A DNA stretch of 64,000 nucleotides, from assembly GCA_009377755.1 (NCBI GenBank), contig WHTM01000024.1, positions 1 through 64,000 on the forward strand, read 5' to 3'. A model generated the notes under the pieces. It ran no database searches, had not been told where the DNA came from, and was given only the letters and a program-made list of their open reading frames with translations. Of this stretch, positions 50,499 to 59,110 are shown piece by piece. Source of the DNA: Hyphomicrobiales bacterium (GTDB lineage Bacteria; Pseudomonadota; Alphaproteobacteria; Rhizobiales; Xanthobacteraceae). Position 1 is the stretch's first letter; each line of letters begins with the position of its first letter. Position numbers and translations under genes: made by a program.

Positions 50499-51695
50499 TC
50501 ACCAGCCAGTCTTCAACTTGACCGGCTTGTATTCGGAGAAGCCCACCCCGGCGACCGCATGGAAGAACCCATCCTGCCACTGGCCGACGGTCCAATACTT
50601 GTCGAGCCTTTGGTTGCGGATGTCGATCTCGCCGATGATGGTCTTGAACTTGTTCTTCTTGAGGTAGGCGGTGATAGCCTTGCGATCCATCGAGCCGACG
50701 CCCTCGAACGCCTGTTGCAGCACCTGCAGGAACGAATAGTAGATCGGGCTGCCCCAGTAGTCGGCATCTACGCCCGTCACCTCTTTGTGCCGCTTGTAGT
50801 AGTCGCGAATAGCCGGGCTATCCTGGATGCCTCCGGCACCCAGCACGTTTTCCGCCGCCTTGCCGTATTTCCCAAGGAACGCGGGGAATGCAACGGCGAC
50901 GGCGCTGTAATAGGCCTTGACGTTCAAGCCTTCGATCTTTGCCTGTTCCAGCAGTCCGAACGTGTCGGGCGGATACGACCAGGCGACGAACGCGTCAGGA
51001 TTTGCGGCCTTGGCCGCCTTGATGACCGGCGCGTAGTCCTGGGTGCCGAGCGGATAAGACTTGTCATAGACGATCTCGAAGCCGGCCTGCTTGAAGAGCG
51101 GTCGCCCGGCATTGGCCAGTTCGATCCCGAAGGCGTCGGCTACGTTGACGACCGCCACGCGGTTGCCGATCTTGCCTTCGTCCTTCAAATTCTTCAGCAC
51201 ATTGATGGCCGAGGTGGCGAAGGATGTGGTTGAACCCTGAACGAAGAACAAGGTCGGATAACGCTTGGTCAGCGCGTCGATCTGGTCGGTGACCGCTGCC
51301 TGCGTCACCTGCGGGTAGCCATATTTCGCGAAAATCGGCGCCACGGCCAAATTATAGCCGGTGCCATAGACCGGCATGATGAAGTCGACCTTGTCCTGGG
51401 CGGCAAGGCGCTCCACCGCCTTGATGGTCTCGCCCGGCATGCTGCGGTCATCGTATTCGATCAGCTCTACCTTCTTTTGCCCGGCTTTCAGCTTCAGCCC
51501 GCCACGCGCATTGATCTCGTGCGCCCAGAGCTTGAAGCCCGGCCAGTGCGTAACCGCAGCGCCGCTTGCCATCACGCCGGTCCGTGGTCCGACCACGCTG
51601 ATCTTGACGGTGTCCTGAGCGTTTGCCGCTCCGAGACCAAGCAATCCCGCCACGGCGGCCGCCGCGGTGAACGTCAGCAGTACGCGCTTTTGCAT
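50499..51695 (-). CDS. ABC transporter substrate-binding protein, branched-chain amino acid type, second system
   Basis: 398 residues with a signal peptide (MQKRVLLTFTAAAAVAGLLG, cleavage near AANAQD). VKISVVGPRTGVMASG, AQDKVDFIMPVYGTGYNLAV and KAANPDAFVAWSYPP are type I periplasmic binding-protein elements. ATG 51695 has GGGAGGAATCC upstream; the longer frame has no support. Ligand unknown. Confidence 0.9.
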   Translation of the reverse strand: MQKRVLLTFTAAAAVAGLLGLGAANAQDTVKISVVGPRTGVMASGAAVTHWPGFKLWAHEINARGGLKLKAGQKKVELIEYDDRSMPGETIKAVERLAAQDKVDFIMPVYGTGYNLAVAPIFAKYGYPQVTQAAVTDQIDALTKRYPTLFFVQGSTTSFATSAINVLKNLKDEGKIGNRVAVVNVADAFGIELANAGRPLFKQAGFEIVYDKSYPLGTQDYAPVIKAAKAANPDAFVAWSYPPDTFGLLEQAKIEGLNVKAYYSAVAVAFPAFLGKYGKAAENVLGAGGIQDSPAIRDYYKRHKEVTGVDADYWGSPIYYSFLQVLQQAFEGVGSMDRKAITAYLKKNKFKTIIGEIDIRNQRLDKYWTVGQWQDGFFHAVAGVGFSEYKPVKLKTGW

Positions 51696-51912
51696 GGATT
51701 CCTCCCATCCAACTGTCTTGCAATCGATCTTTATTGTTCTTGGCGCGGCACTGGCGCCTGCGATTGGGCGTTTGCCCAACTCGTCATGCCACCGGCGGAC
51801 GCTAGCCCGCGGGTAGCGATACACCGGCCGGTCGGAGCGAGTCTACAGGTTCTTCGCCGCTCCTTTGCGGAAAAGTTTGCTATCCAACCATATTGCAAAC
51901 GTTACCAAGCCG

Positions 51913-52950
51913 CTATGCGGCGAGCGCCCGCACCGCCGCGAACAAGTCGCGCACCGCCTGCTCCGGAACGTTGCGCGTAATGAAGACCACGCGGGTCGCG
52001 CGATCGGCATCCGGCCAGGTCTGCAATTCGACCGGCGGGTGCATCAGGTGCTGTACCCCCTGCACGACCACCGGGCCGGCACAACCTTCGACGTTGACAA
52101 AGCCCTTGACGCGCAGGAGGTCGGGGCCGCGCAACGCGGTCAAGGTCTCCATCGTGCGGACGTACAGGTCCCAGGCGATCGGCGCCGTCTCGGTCCAGAC
52201 AAAGCTCCCGATGCCATCACTGTGCGCTGCCTCGGCGACGAAGGTGTTGCGCTCCTCCGCGACGCCTTCCCCGTTGCGGTCCGCGAAAAGCCGGCGCGGG
52301 TCGATCACGCCGTTGACGGCGGTCTCGATCGCCGCATGTCGGTTGAGGTCCGTCAGCCGATCTTTCAGCAGTTCGATTTTCGGAAGAGAAGCGAGATCGG
52401 TCTTGGTGACGACGAGCCGGTCGGCGAGGATCACCTGCTTGCGCGCCTCGACCGACCAGTGGAGCGTTTCCTGCGCGGATACCGAGTCGACCAGCGTGAT
52501 CGCGGCTTCGACATGAAACTCGCCGCCAAGGGCGCGATCGGAGACGAAGGTCTGCAGGATCGGTCCCGGATCGGCGAGACCACTGGTCTCGATGACGATG
52601 CGCTGAAAATGCGGAATTGCTCCGCGCTCGCGGTCCGCGACCAGCCCGCGCAGGGCGACTTGCAAATCGGAGCGGGTATTGCAGCAGACGCAACCGTTGC
52701 CCAGGAGCACCGTCTCGTCGGCGCTGGCGCGTACCAGCGCATCGTCAATGCCGACCGTGCCGAATTCGTTGACCACCATCGCGGTGCCATGGCCCTCCGG
52801 CGTGTTGAGGAATTCTCGCACCAGCGTGGTCTTGCCGGCCCCGAGAAAGCCGGTGACGACGTAGACCGGGATGCGCGTCCCCCGCGGACGTTTCAGCCGC
52901 CGCCCGAACTGGCCGGCTTCGCGTGAGGGGAAGAGGTCGAGCGTGGACAT
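51913..52950 (-). CDS. CobW/COG0523 family GTP-binding metallochaperone
   Basis: 345 residues of the G3E GTPase family that delivers cobalt, zinc or iron to target enzymes (CobW, nitrile hydratase activators, YeiR/ZNG1). Walker A GFLGAGKTT at 34-42, the metal-binding GCVCC at 86-90 (C87, C89, C90), and the guanine motif TKTD at 182-185 are intact; ETSGLADPGP is the switch II segment. The short C-terminal CobW-C domain is present. ATG 52950 is chosen over an upstream frame entering a repeat. It stands between two transport systems; no obvious metal enzyme or zur-type site is adjacent. Confidence 0.9.
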   Translation of the reverse strand: MSTLDLFPSREAGQFGRRLKRPRGTRIPVYVVTGFLGAGKTTLVREFLNTPEGHGTAMVVNEFGTVGIDDALVRASADETVLLGNGCVCCNTRSDLQVALRGLVADRERGAIPHFQRIVIETSGLADPGPILQTFVSDRALGGEFHVEAAITLVDSVSAQETLHWSVEARKQVILADRLVVTKTDLASLPKIELLKDRLTDLNRHAAIETAVNGVIDPRRLFADRNGEGVAEERNTFVAEAAHSDGIGSFVWTETAPIAWDLYVRTMETLTALRGPDLLRVKGFVNVEGCAGPVVVQGVQHLMHPPVELQTWPDADRATRVVFITRNVPEQAVRDLFAAVRALAA

Positions 52951-52978
52951 AGTAAACCCAGCACGAACACCAAGTATT

Positions 52979-53140
52979 GTCATCCCGGCCGAGCGAGCAA
53001 AGCGAGCGAGAGCAGGGATCCACGTATCCCTATCTCGCCATTTAAGTCATCGATGCCGGGATACGTGGGTCCCGGATCGGCGCCCGCAGCCAAGTTTACG
53101 CGGGCTGCGTAAACTTGCCTGCGTTGCCGTCCGGGATGAC
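52979..53140. repeat. Intergenic inverted repeat with nested palindrome
   Basis: Outer arms gtcatcccggccgagcg... and ...gtccgggatgac; a nested hairpin AAGTTTACGC-GGGCT-GCGTAAACTT lies at 53092-53116. Same family as 46914 but with the extra palindrome inserted. Confidence 0.82.
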
Positions 53141-53158
53141 ATCCCATGAATCCTCAAC

Positions 53159-54385
53159 TCAAAAATCCATCTCCAAAATGTACAGCCCGCCGGAGAACCG
53201 GTCGACGGTGTAAACAACGGCGCGCTCGTCGATGAACACGTCGTTGAGCTGGATCGCGCCGGCCGGCGAACCGCGCGGCGCCTCCGGAACGAACACGGCC
53301 GCTTCCTTGGGCTGATACGGATTGGAAATGTCGTAGGCACGCAAGCCCCCGTTGAAGAAGGTCCCGACGATGACCTGGTCGGAGAACCAGGCGTGCGGCG
53401 AGGGCGTGTTCTCGAAGATGTTGTGAGCGCCGAAGCGTCCGCCGCGATGCGCATAGGTCTCGTGCGGCGGCAGCGGACAGGTGGCGATCGGCACCGGATT
53501 GGTTTCGTCACGTCCGTCGAGAACCCAAATCAGCTTCGGCCAGTCCTTGGCCTCGTCCGCGGTGGATTCGTCGGTCATGATCAGGAGATTGCGCTCGAAC
53601 AGCGGAACGAGCGTGTGCGTGAATCCGGTGTATGGCGGGGAATTGTCCCAACGCGCGATCGGCTTCGGATTGGCCTTGTCGCTGATGTCCATGATGAACA
53701 TGCCGGCGTCGATATAGGCAAGGTAGAGCCGGTCCGGCCGCTGCTTGTAGACGTTGGTGTTGTGCGCGCGGTTGCCGCGGTCGAGCGCCGGGGCTTTGTG
53801 GCGCGCCGGCGGCGGCGTGTTGTCGCCCTCGCGCGTGCCCGGCAGCCACCAGCGGCCCACCTCGACCGGCTTCGACGGGTTGCGCACGTCGACGCAGCGG
53901 TAGAACTGGTCGTCCTGCGGATGCGTCGGTTTGAAATCGGGGGCGCCGGCGCCCATGTGCACATATTCACCGTCGCAGAACCAGAGCTGATGTACGCCGC
54001 GCGAGTTAGGGCCTGAGCAGTCGAAGAACGCAATCGACTTCGGCTTCTCTGGCACGGAAACGTCGAACAGTTCGAACCCCGCTGGCTTCTGCCCGACCTT
54101 CTGGCATTGATAGGCGACGGCGAGAATATCGCCGGTGAGCTCGAGCGAGTTCGACCGCATGAAGCTCTGCGGCAGGTCGGTCTGCACCACCATCTTCGGA
54201 CTGCACGGATCGCTGACGTCGACCGCGGTGAAGTTCTTCGGCGCGCTTTCGTGCGCCAGCCAGATGATGCGGCGGCCGTCCTTGGCGACCTGCACCGCCA
54301 TGCCTTCGCCCATGCCGCCAAAGCCGCCAAGCTCGTGATGGGCGAGCAGCTTGAAGTTGGAACAGATCGCTTCCGATGCGGGCAT
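53159..54385 (-). CDS. LVIVD-repeat beta-propeller-like protein
   Basis: A 408-residue protein of repeated beta-strand modules, such as FTAVDVSDPCSPKMV, FELFDVSVPEKPKSIA, YRCVDVRNPSKPVEVG, MFIMDISDKANPKPIA and LRAYDISNPYQPKEA. These are LVIVD repeats expected to close into a beta-propeller. The repeats read as (V/I)-D-(V/I)-S/R-(D/N)-P-x2-P-K/V. No enzymatic motif is apparent; there is no signal peptide, though several histidine- and acid-rich loops (AHNIFENTPSPHA, HETYAHRGG) could bind metal. ATG 54385 has GGAGAG at 6 bases. It is downstream of the NitT-type binding-protein gene, from which a repeat separates it. Confidence 0.8.
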   Translation of the reverse strand: MPASEAICSNFKLLAHHELGGFGGMGEGMAVQVAKDGRRIIWLAHESAPKNFTAVDVSDPCSPKMVVQTDLPQSFMRSNSLELTGDILAVAYQCQKVGQKPAGFELFDVSVPEKPKSIAFFDCSGPNSRGVHQLWFCDGEYVHMGAGAPDFKPTHPQDDQFYRCVDVRNPSKPVEVGRWWLPGTREGDNTPPPARHKAPALDRGNRAHNTNVYKQRPDRLYLAYIDAGMFIMDISDKANPKPIARWDNSPPYTGFTHTLVPLFERNLLIMTDESTADEAKDWPKLIWVLDGRDETNPVPIATCPLPPHETYAHRGGRFGAHNIFENTPSPHAWFSDQVIVGTFFNGGLRAYDISNPYQPKEAAVFVPEAPRGSPAGAIQLNDVFIDERAVVYTVDRFSGGLYILEMDF

Positions 54386-54465
54386 GGACATCTCTCCAGG
54401 GGATTCTGTGGCAGGGTACATCTCGCGTACCGCGACTTGCCGTCGCAGGCAAGACGCTCGCGGTC

Positions 54466-54563
54466 GTCATTCCGGGCGCGCAAAGCGCGAGCCCGGAATC
54501 CATACCCATCGACTGGGGTTATAGATTCCAGGCTTCCTCGCTTCGCTCGGGCCCCGGAATGAC
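54466..54563. repeat. Intergenic inverted repeat (gtcattccgggcgcgc type)
   Basis: gtcattccgggcgcgcaaagcgcgagcccggaat / ...cttcgctcgggccccggaatgac with inner arms. It separates the NitT-type SBP gene from the LVIVD gene. Confidence 0.82.
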
Positions 54564-54575
54564 AGTCGCTAAGGG

Positions 54576-55565
54576 CTAGGACATCGCCTTCTGGAAGAAG
54601 TCCATGCGCAACGCCTTGTTCCAGTCCGGGACGGCTTTGATCTTCTTCTCCTTCAGGAGAACCTCGGCGTGGTGCTGCATGTAGGGCTTGAGGTCGGAGG
54701 GCCACCCCGGCGCCACCTCCACCCGCGCGAGGGCCTTCGCGAAGGTGTCCTTCGACATCTTGTAGCCCTTCGAGGTGTAGAAGGAATAGATCGTGTCGGC
54801 GACCTTGCCTGGGTCGCTCTTGAAGGCCTTGTCGACGTCGATCCAGGCCTTCAGGTAGGAGACGATCGCGTCGCCATTCTTCTCCACGAATTCCGGCGTG
54901 GCGGCCATGAACACCGGCAGCTTGTCGAAGCTGTAGAAGTCGACCAGCGTCACGGCGAGACCGTCGGCTTCGGCGATCGCGTTGTAGGGCTCGACGCAGA
55001 CCATGGCGTCGACCGTCTTGGCGGCCATGGCGGCGACCATGTCGTTGACGTTCATCCGGACCTCTTGGTAGTCGCCCTTTTTGAGGCCCGCGCCCGTGGC
55101 AATCTGGTCCACGAAGATGTTGCCGGTCGAAGAACCGGTCTGGTTGGCGACCTTCTTGCCGCGGAGCTGTTCGACCTTGCTGATGCCGAGGTCCTTGCGG
55201 GCCATCACGCGCGCTGTCTTGCCGACGTTGTTGACGACGGCGATCGCGATCAGGCCGCCTTTGTCGTGGCCGATGATGAACGACGGGCCGGCATAGGTGC
55301 CCATGTCGACCTGACGCGCCACCATCTGCTGCATGGTGAGGTTGCCCGACGGCACGGCGAATTCCTGGATATTGATACCGCGCTTCTCGAGCAGGCCGGA
55401 CTTCAACAGATAGTAGGTGGGCATGCCCCACATGTTGGTCTGGTAGCCTTGACGGATCGTCGTCGCGGCCGCGGCTAATCCAACGCCACCGAGGCCGGCC
55501 GCCACCGCGGCGCTCGTTCCCACAAGGTATTGCCGACGTGTCAGTCCAGTGTGCCGTATCGTCAT
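54576..55565 (-). CDS. NitT/SsuA family ABC transporter substrate-binding protein (Tat signal)
   Basis: 329 residues with a twin-arginine signal: LTRRQYLVGTSAAVAAGL. IRQGYQTNMWGMPTYYLLKSG, GKKVANQTGSSTGNIFVDQI and MVAAMAAKTVDAMVCVEPYN are the type II binding fold of the nitrate/taurine/sulfonate/pyrimidine-precursor group. The ATPase gene lies just upstream (60 bp) and the permeases are 3.5 kb away beyond a regulator cluster. Ligand unknown. Confidence 0.88.
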   Translation of the reverse strand: MTIRHTGLTRRQYLVGTSAAVAAGLGGVGLAAAATTIRQGYQTNMWGMPTYYLLKSGLLEKRGINIQEFAVPSGNLTMQQMVARQVDMGTYAGPSFIIGHDKGGLIAIAVVNNVGKTARVMARKDLGISKVEQLRGKKVANQTGSSTGNIFVDQIATGAGLKKGDYQEVRMNVNDMVAAMAAKTVDAMVCVEPYNAIAEADGLAVTLVDFYSFDKLPVFMAATPEFVEKNGDAIVSYLKAWIDVDKAFKSDPGKVADTIYSFYTSKGYKMSKDTFAKALARVEVAPGWPSDLKPYMQHHAEVLLKEKKIKAVPDWNKALRMDFFQKAMS

Positions 55566-55624
55566 TGCTCACTCCCTTTGGTGATGACTGCTTGCGTTTC
55601 CATGTCTGTAGCCCCTGGTTTCGG

Positions 55625-56386
55625 TCAGGCCTGGGGTGTTTCTTGGCCTAGTTGGCGCAGGAGCTGCTTTTGATAGTCCAGAAAATCGACACTGAGCGGA
55701 TCGCGCGGCCGCGCCAGGCTGACCGGCACCTCGATCTTCACGGTGCCGGGATGCGGGGTCATGACCACGACCCGGTCAGCCAGGTACACCGCTTCGGCAA
55801 CGTTGTGCGTCACGTAGATCACCGTCTTGCGGGTTTCCCGCCACACGTCCGCCAGAAGCCGCTGCATGTCGTCGCGGGTGAGCGCGTCGAGCGCGGCGAA
55901 CGGCTCGTCCATCAATAGCACGGCTGGATTGTAGGCGAGAGCGCGAGCAATGGCGACCCGCTGCTGCATGCCGCCCGACAGGTGATGCGGGTAGGACCGG
56001 ACGAATTTCTCGAGCTTGACTAACTTAAGCTGTTCCAGCGCGATTTCCTCGCGCTCCGCTTTGCCGATACCCTTCATTTCCAGGCCGAATTCGACGTTTC
56101 CGAGTGCGGTTCGCCACGGGAACAGCTGGGCGAAATCCTGGAAAACCACCCCACGGTCCATGCCGTGCCCGGTTACCACCTTGCCGCCGATGCGGATCTC
56201 GCCGCCGGTCGGCGCCAGGAACCCGGCGATGATGTTGAGTAGCGTCGACTTGCCACATCCGCTTGGGCCCACCAGACACAAGAACTCCGACTCCTCCATG
56301 TTGAAGTTCGCGTCCTGGACGCCGGTGACCCGGCCGGCGGGCGTGTCGTAGACAAGACTAACGTCGCGAACTTCGATATGGGACAT
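55625..56386 (-). CDS. NitT/SsuB family ABC transporter ATP-binding protein
   Basis: 253 residues. Walker A GPSGCGKST, signature LSGGMQQRVAIARALAY, Walker B VLLMDEPFAALD, switch YVTHNVAEAV: all canonical. ATG 56386 is 6 bases from GAGGAA. It is divergent from the Spy/CpxP-type gene; the 173-bp spacer holds the CpxR-type box. Confidence 0.92.
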   Translation of the reverse strand: MSHIEVRDVSLVYDTPAGRVTGVQDANFNMEESEFLCLVGPSGCGKSTLLNIIAGFLAPTGGEIRIGGKVVTGHGMDRGVVFQDFAQLFPWRTALGNVEFGLEMKGIGKAEREEIALEQLKLVKLEKFVRSYPHHLSGGMQQRVAIARALAYNPAVLLMDEPFAALDALTRDDMQRLLADVWRETRKTVIYVTHNVAEAVYLADRVVVMTPHPGTVKIEVPVSLARPRDPLSVDFLDYQKQLLRQLGQETPQA

Positions 56387-56458
56387 CGGCATTTCCTCGA
56401 GCGCGGCTTCTTACATGGCAAAGCCGCCTTTTTCCATTCATCGGACGGGCCAAACGGC

Positions 56459-56473
56459 TTTACAAAACTTTAC
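56459..56473 (-). promoter_or_regulatory. CpxR-type response-regulator box
   Basis: TTTAC-AAAAC-TTTAC on the plus strand is GTAAA-GTTTT-GTAAA on the minus strand, an exact match to the enterobacterial CpxR consensus GTAAA-N5-GTAAA. It lies 87 bp upstream of the Spy/CpxP-type gene, which is followed by an OmpR-family regulator and a histidine kinase. Confidence 0.6.
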
Positions 56474-56559
56474 ACCAGAGAGAAGCGCCGGAAACGGGCG
56501 TCTTCCAGATTGCTGACCCAGGGCGCATCGCCCCGCGATGACACTCGAAGGAGAACCAG

Positions 56560-57150
56560 ATGACCAATCATGAGACGCCGTCGAATCCGGCTGCAAGTTC
56601 CGTCCCCGGAGCGCAATCGCCCCCGCGCCGCGTCCGGCGCTACCTGGCGATTGCGGCCATCGTCGTGGCCGCCGGCCTCGCTGGCGCGGTCGCTTCCCAG
56701 GCATTCAGCGAGCAAGGCTTCGGCCGCGGCCATTGGCATGGGCCCGGCATGATGGGCGGCCCCATGGGGCGGACATTCGATCCGGCCCGGGCCGAGGACC
56801 GCGCCGACCGCATGGTGCGGCATATGGCGATCGAAATCGACGCCACGACCGAGCAGCAGGAAAAGCTGCGGGCGATCGTCAAAGCTGCGGTCAAGGACCT
56901 GGTTCCGTTGCGCAAAACGGCGCAAGCCGCGCGCCAGCGGGCGCATCAGCTCCTGACCCAGCCGACCATTGATCGTACCGCGATCGAGACGTTCCGCGCC
57001 GAGCAGATCGCGCAAGCCGATGCGGTCAGCAAGCGCCTTGCCCAGGCGCTGGGGGACGCGGCCGAAGTCCTCACGCAAGAGCAGCGCCAGAAGATCAACG
57101 ATCACATGATGCGCCGCCGGGGCTACTGGCGGGGCTGGCAACGCGGTTAG
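56560..57150 (+). CDS. Spy/CpxP-like periplasmic (heavy-metal sensor) protein
   Basis: 196 residues: a short cytosolic tail, one membrane anchor (about residues 27-47), then a His/Met/Gly-rich linker (GFGRGHWHGPGMMGG) and a helical domain with RADRMVRHMAIEIDATTEQQ and LTQEQRQKINDHMMRRRG. This is the LTxxQ-type architecture of the Spy/CpxP/CnrX group. It should act in the periplasm as a metal- or stress-responsive chaperone/sensor that restrains the kinase encoded two genes downstream. AAGGAGAA precedes the ATG. The response regulator GTG begins 9 bp after its stop. Confidence 0.85.
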   Translation: MTNHETPSNPAASSVPGAQSPPRRVRRYLAIAAIVVAAGLAGAVASQAFSEQGFGRGHWHGPGMMGGPMGRTFDPARAEDRADRMVRHMAIEIDATTEQQEKLRAIVKAAVKDLVPLRKTAQAARQRAHQLLTQPTIDRTAIETFRAEQIAQADAVSKRLAQALGDAAEVLTQEQRQKINDHMMRRRGYWRGWQRG

Positions 57151-57158
57151 AATGGTCC

Positions 57159-57845
57159 GTGCCAGACCGGATCCTGCTGATCGAAGACGACCGGCGCCTC
57201 GCCGAGATGGTCAAGAACTATCTCGGCGGGGCCGGTTTTGATGTTGCGGTGGCGCCGAAGGGAGCGACCGGCATCGCATTGCAAGGCCGCGAGGCCTTCG
57301 ATGCGGTCATTCTCGATCTGATGTTGCCTGACTTGGATGGCCTCGAAGTCTGCCGCCGCATCCGCGCGCAGACGAATGTACCGATCCTGATGCTCACGGC
57401 ACGCGGCGACGCCATGGACCGCGTCGTTGGGCTCGAACTGGGTGCCGATGACTATCTCCCGAAGCCGTTCGAGCCGCGCGAACTGCTGGCGCGGTTGAGG
57501 GCGATCCTGCGCCGCGCCAAGGGCGAGCGGAAGTCCGACGTGCTGCGGTTTGGGCGGCTCGAGGTCGACGTCGATGCGCGCCAGGTCCGCCTTGATGGCG
57601 ACGTGCGTGCGCTGACCAGCTATCAGTTCGCGCTGCTGCTGACGCTGGCCCGCAACGCCGGCCGCGTGTTGTCGCGCGATACGATCATGGATCACCTGAA
57701 GAACGAGCGGCTGGAAGCGTTCGACCGTTCGATCGACGTCCACATATCCCGCATCCGCGCCGCCATCGAAGATGAACCGAAGACGCCGCGTCGTGTCATC
57801 ACCGTCCGCGGTGCCGGCTACGTGTTCGCCAAGGCGCAGGATTAG
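57159..57845 (+). CDS. OmpR/PhoB family response regulator (CpxR-like)
   Basis: 228 residues. Receiver domain with acidic D10/D11, phospho-acceptor D53 (VILDLMLPD), T80 and K102 (LPKPFEP); the C-terminal winged helix has LTSYQFALLLTLARNAGRV and VRGAGYVFAKA. The start is GTG 57159, as the ATG at 57152 is out of frame. The operon Spy-like, regulator, kinase and the GTAAA-N5-GTAAA box upstream point to a CpxRA-type autoregulated circuit. Confidence 0.93.
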   Translation: MPDRILLIEDDRRLAEMVKNYLGGAGFDVAVAPKGATGIALQGREAFDAVILDLMLPDLDGLEVCRRIRAQTNVPILMLTARGDAMDRVVGLELGADDYLPKPFEPRELLARLRAILRRAKGERKSDVLRFGRLEVDVDARQVRLDGDVRALTSYQFALLLTLARNAGRVLSRDTIMDHLKNERLEAFDRSIDVHISRIRAAIEDEPKTPRRVITVRGAGYVFAKAQD

Positions 57846-57853
57846 AAGCGCTA

Positions 57854-59095
57854 ATGCGGCGGCTCTATCAGAAAATCTATCTCACGATCATCGCTAGCCT
57901 GGTCGTGGTCGTGCTTGTCGCCGGTGCCATCTGGCGGTTCGGGTCCAGCACGTCGCCCGCCGCTTTGTCGTTCGAGATCGCGGCGGAGTTTGCCGCGGCG
58001 GCTCTGCCGCCGGCAAGTGCGCCGCGGTCCGCTCTGAAGGAGGCCGTCAACCGGCTGGCCGGCCGCCTTGATGCGGACGTCGGCGTCTTCGACCGCAAGC
58101 TCGGGCTGATCGCCACGGCCGGCTGGCCGCTGCCGCCGCCGCGCCAAGTCGGTCCGGACTGGTCGTTCGGTCGGCAGGGCGCGACATGGACTTTCCCTTT
58201 GCCGGACGAGCGTTGGCTGGTCGTCCGCCCGCATGTGCCGCGCAGGCATCCGGCGCTGCATTTGGTGCTATTCCTCGGTGTCATCGCGCTCGGCGTAGCA
58301 CTGTGCGCATTTCCGGTGGTGCGCGGACTGACGCGGCGAATCGAGCGGCTGCAGACCGGCGTCGAGACCCTCGGCGCCGGCAATCTCTCCGCCCGGGTCA
58401 AGGTCGAAGGCCGCGACGAGGTCGCGCGGCTGGCAGAAAGCTTCAATCGCGCGGCTGCCCGTATCGAGGATCTGGTCGGGGCCCATCGTATGTTGCTTGC
58501 CAATGCCTCGCATGAACTGCGCACGCCGCTGTCGCGCATCCGGCTCGGGCTTGAATTGTTCCAGCAGAACAGCGATCCGAAGTACAAGACCGAGGTCGAA
58601 CGCGACATTGCAGAGCTTGATCTCCTGATCGATGAGATCCTGCTGACGAGCCGTCTCGATGCGATCGGCGTGCCACAGACCGTCGAGGACGTCGACCTGC
58701 TGGCGCTGGCAGCGGAGGAATGCGCGCGCTACGGCTGTGCGGCGGAAGGCCAGTCGGCCCCGGTCGGCGGCGATCCGCGCCTACTGCGGCGCCTGATCCG
58801 CAATCTGCTGGAGAACGCCAAACGGCACGGCAAGCCGCCGATGCGGGCGGAGGTGCGGAGTGAGAACGGCACGGCCGTCCTCGATGTGCTGGACGCCGGC
58901 GCAGGCGTTCCCGAGGCTGAGCGCGAACAGGTGTTCGCGCCGTTTCATCAGCTCGGCAGCGATGCCAAGGGCGTCGGTCTCGGACTCTCGCTGGTGCGGC
59001 GGATCGCGCGGCTGCACGGCGGCGATGCGGTGGTGGTGCCGCGGCCGGACAACCCGAGCTGTTTCCGCGTGACGCTGCCGCTGGTCCGAGCGTGA
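57854..59095 (+). CDS. Sensor histidine kinase (CpxA-like)
   Basis: 413 residues: TM1 at about 9-26, a roughly 105-residue periplasmic domain, TM2 at about 134-156, HAMP, then the dimerisation domain with H220 in NASHELRTPLSRIR and an ATPase domain with LIRNLLENAKRHG (N box) and GVGLGLSLVRRIARLHGG (G2). The small periplasmic domain is the place for contact with the Spy-like protein. It starts 8 bp after the regulator stop and is convergent with a permease gene (15 bp). Confidence 0.93.
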   Translation: MRRLYQKIYLTIIASLVVVVLVAGAIWRFGSSTSPAALSFEIAAEFAAAALPPASAPRSALKEAVNRLAGRLDADVGVFDRKLGLIATAGWPLPPPRQVGPDWSFGRQGATWTFPLPDERWLVVRPHVPRRHPALHLVLFLGVIALGVALCAFPVVRGLTRRIERLQTGVETLGAGNLSARVKVEGRDEVARLAESFNRAAARIEDLVGAHRMLLANASHELRTPLSRIRLGLELFQQNSDPKYKTEVERDIAELDLLIDEILLTSRLDAIGVPQTVEDVDLLALAAEECARYGCAAEGQSAPVGGDPRLLRRLIRNLLENAKRHGKPPMRAEVRSENGTAVLDVLDAGAGVPEAEREQVFAPFHQLGSDAKGVGLGLSLVRRIARLHGGDAVVVPRPDNPSCFRVTLPLVRA

Positions 59096-59110
59096 TGCCC
59101 GTGTTCGGTC

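Noticed and set aside
56459-56473. Alternative reading of TTTACAAAACTTTACA as a -35/-10 pair
   Set aside because: The spacing of the two hexamers is too short for a sigma-70 promoter; the exact GTAAA-N5-GTAAA match and the gene context favour a regulator box.
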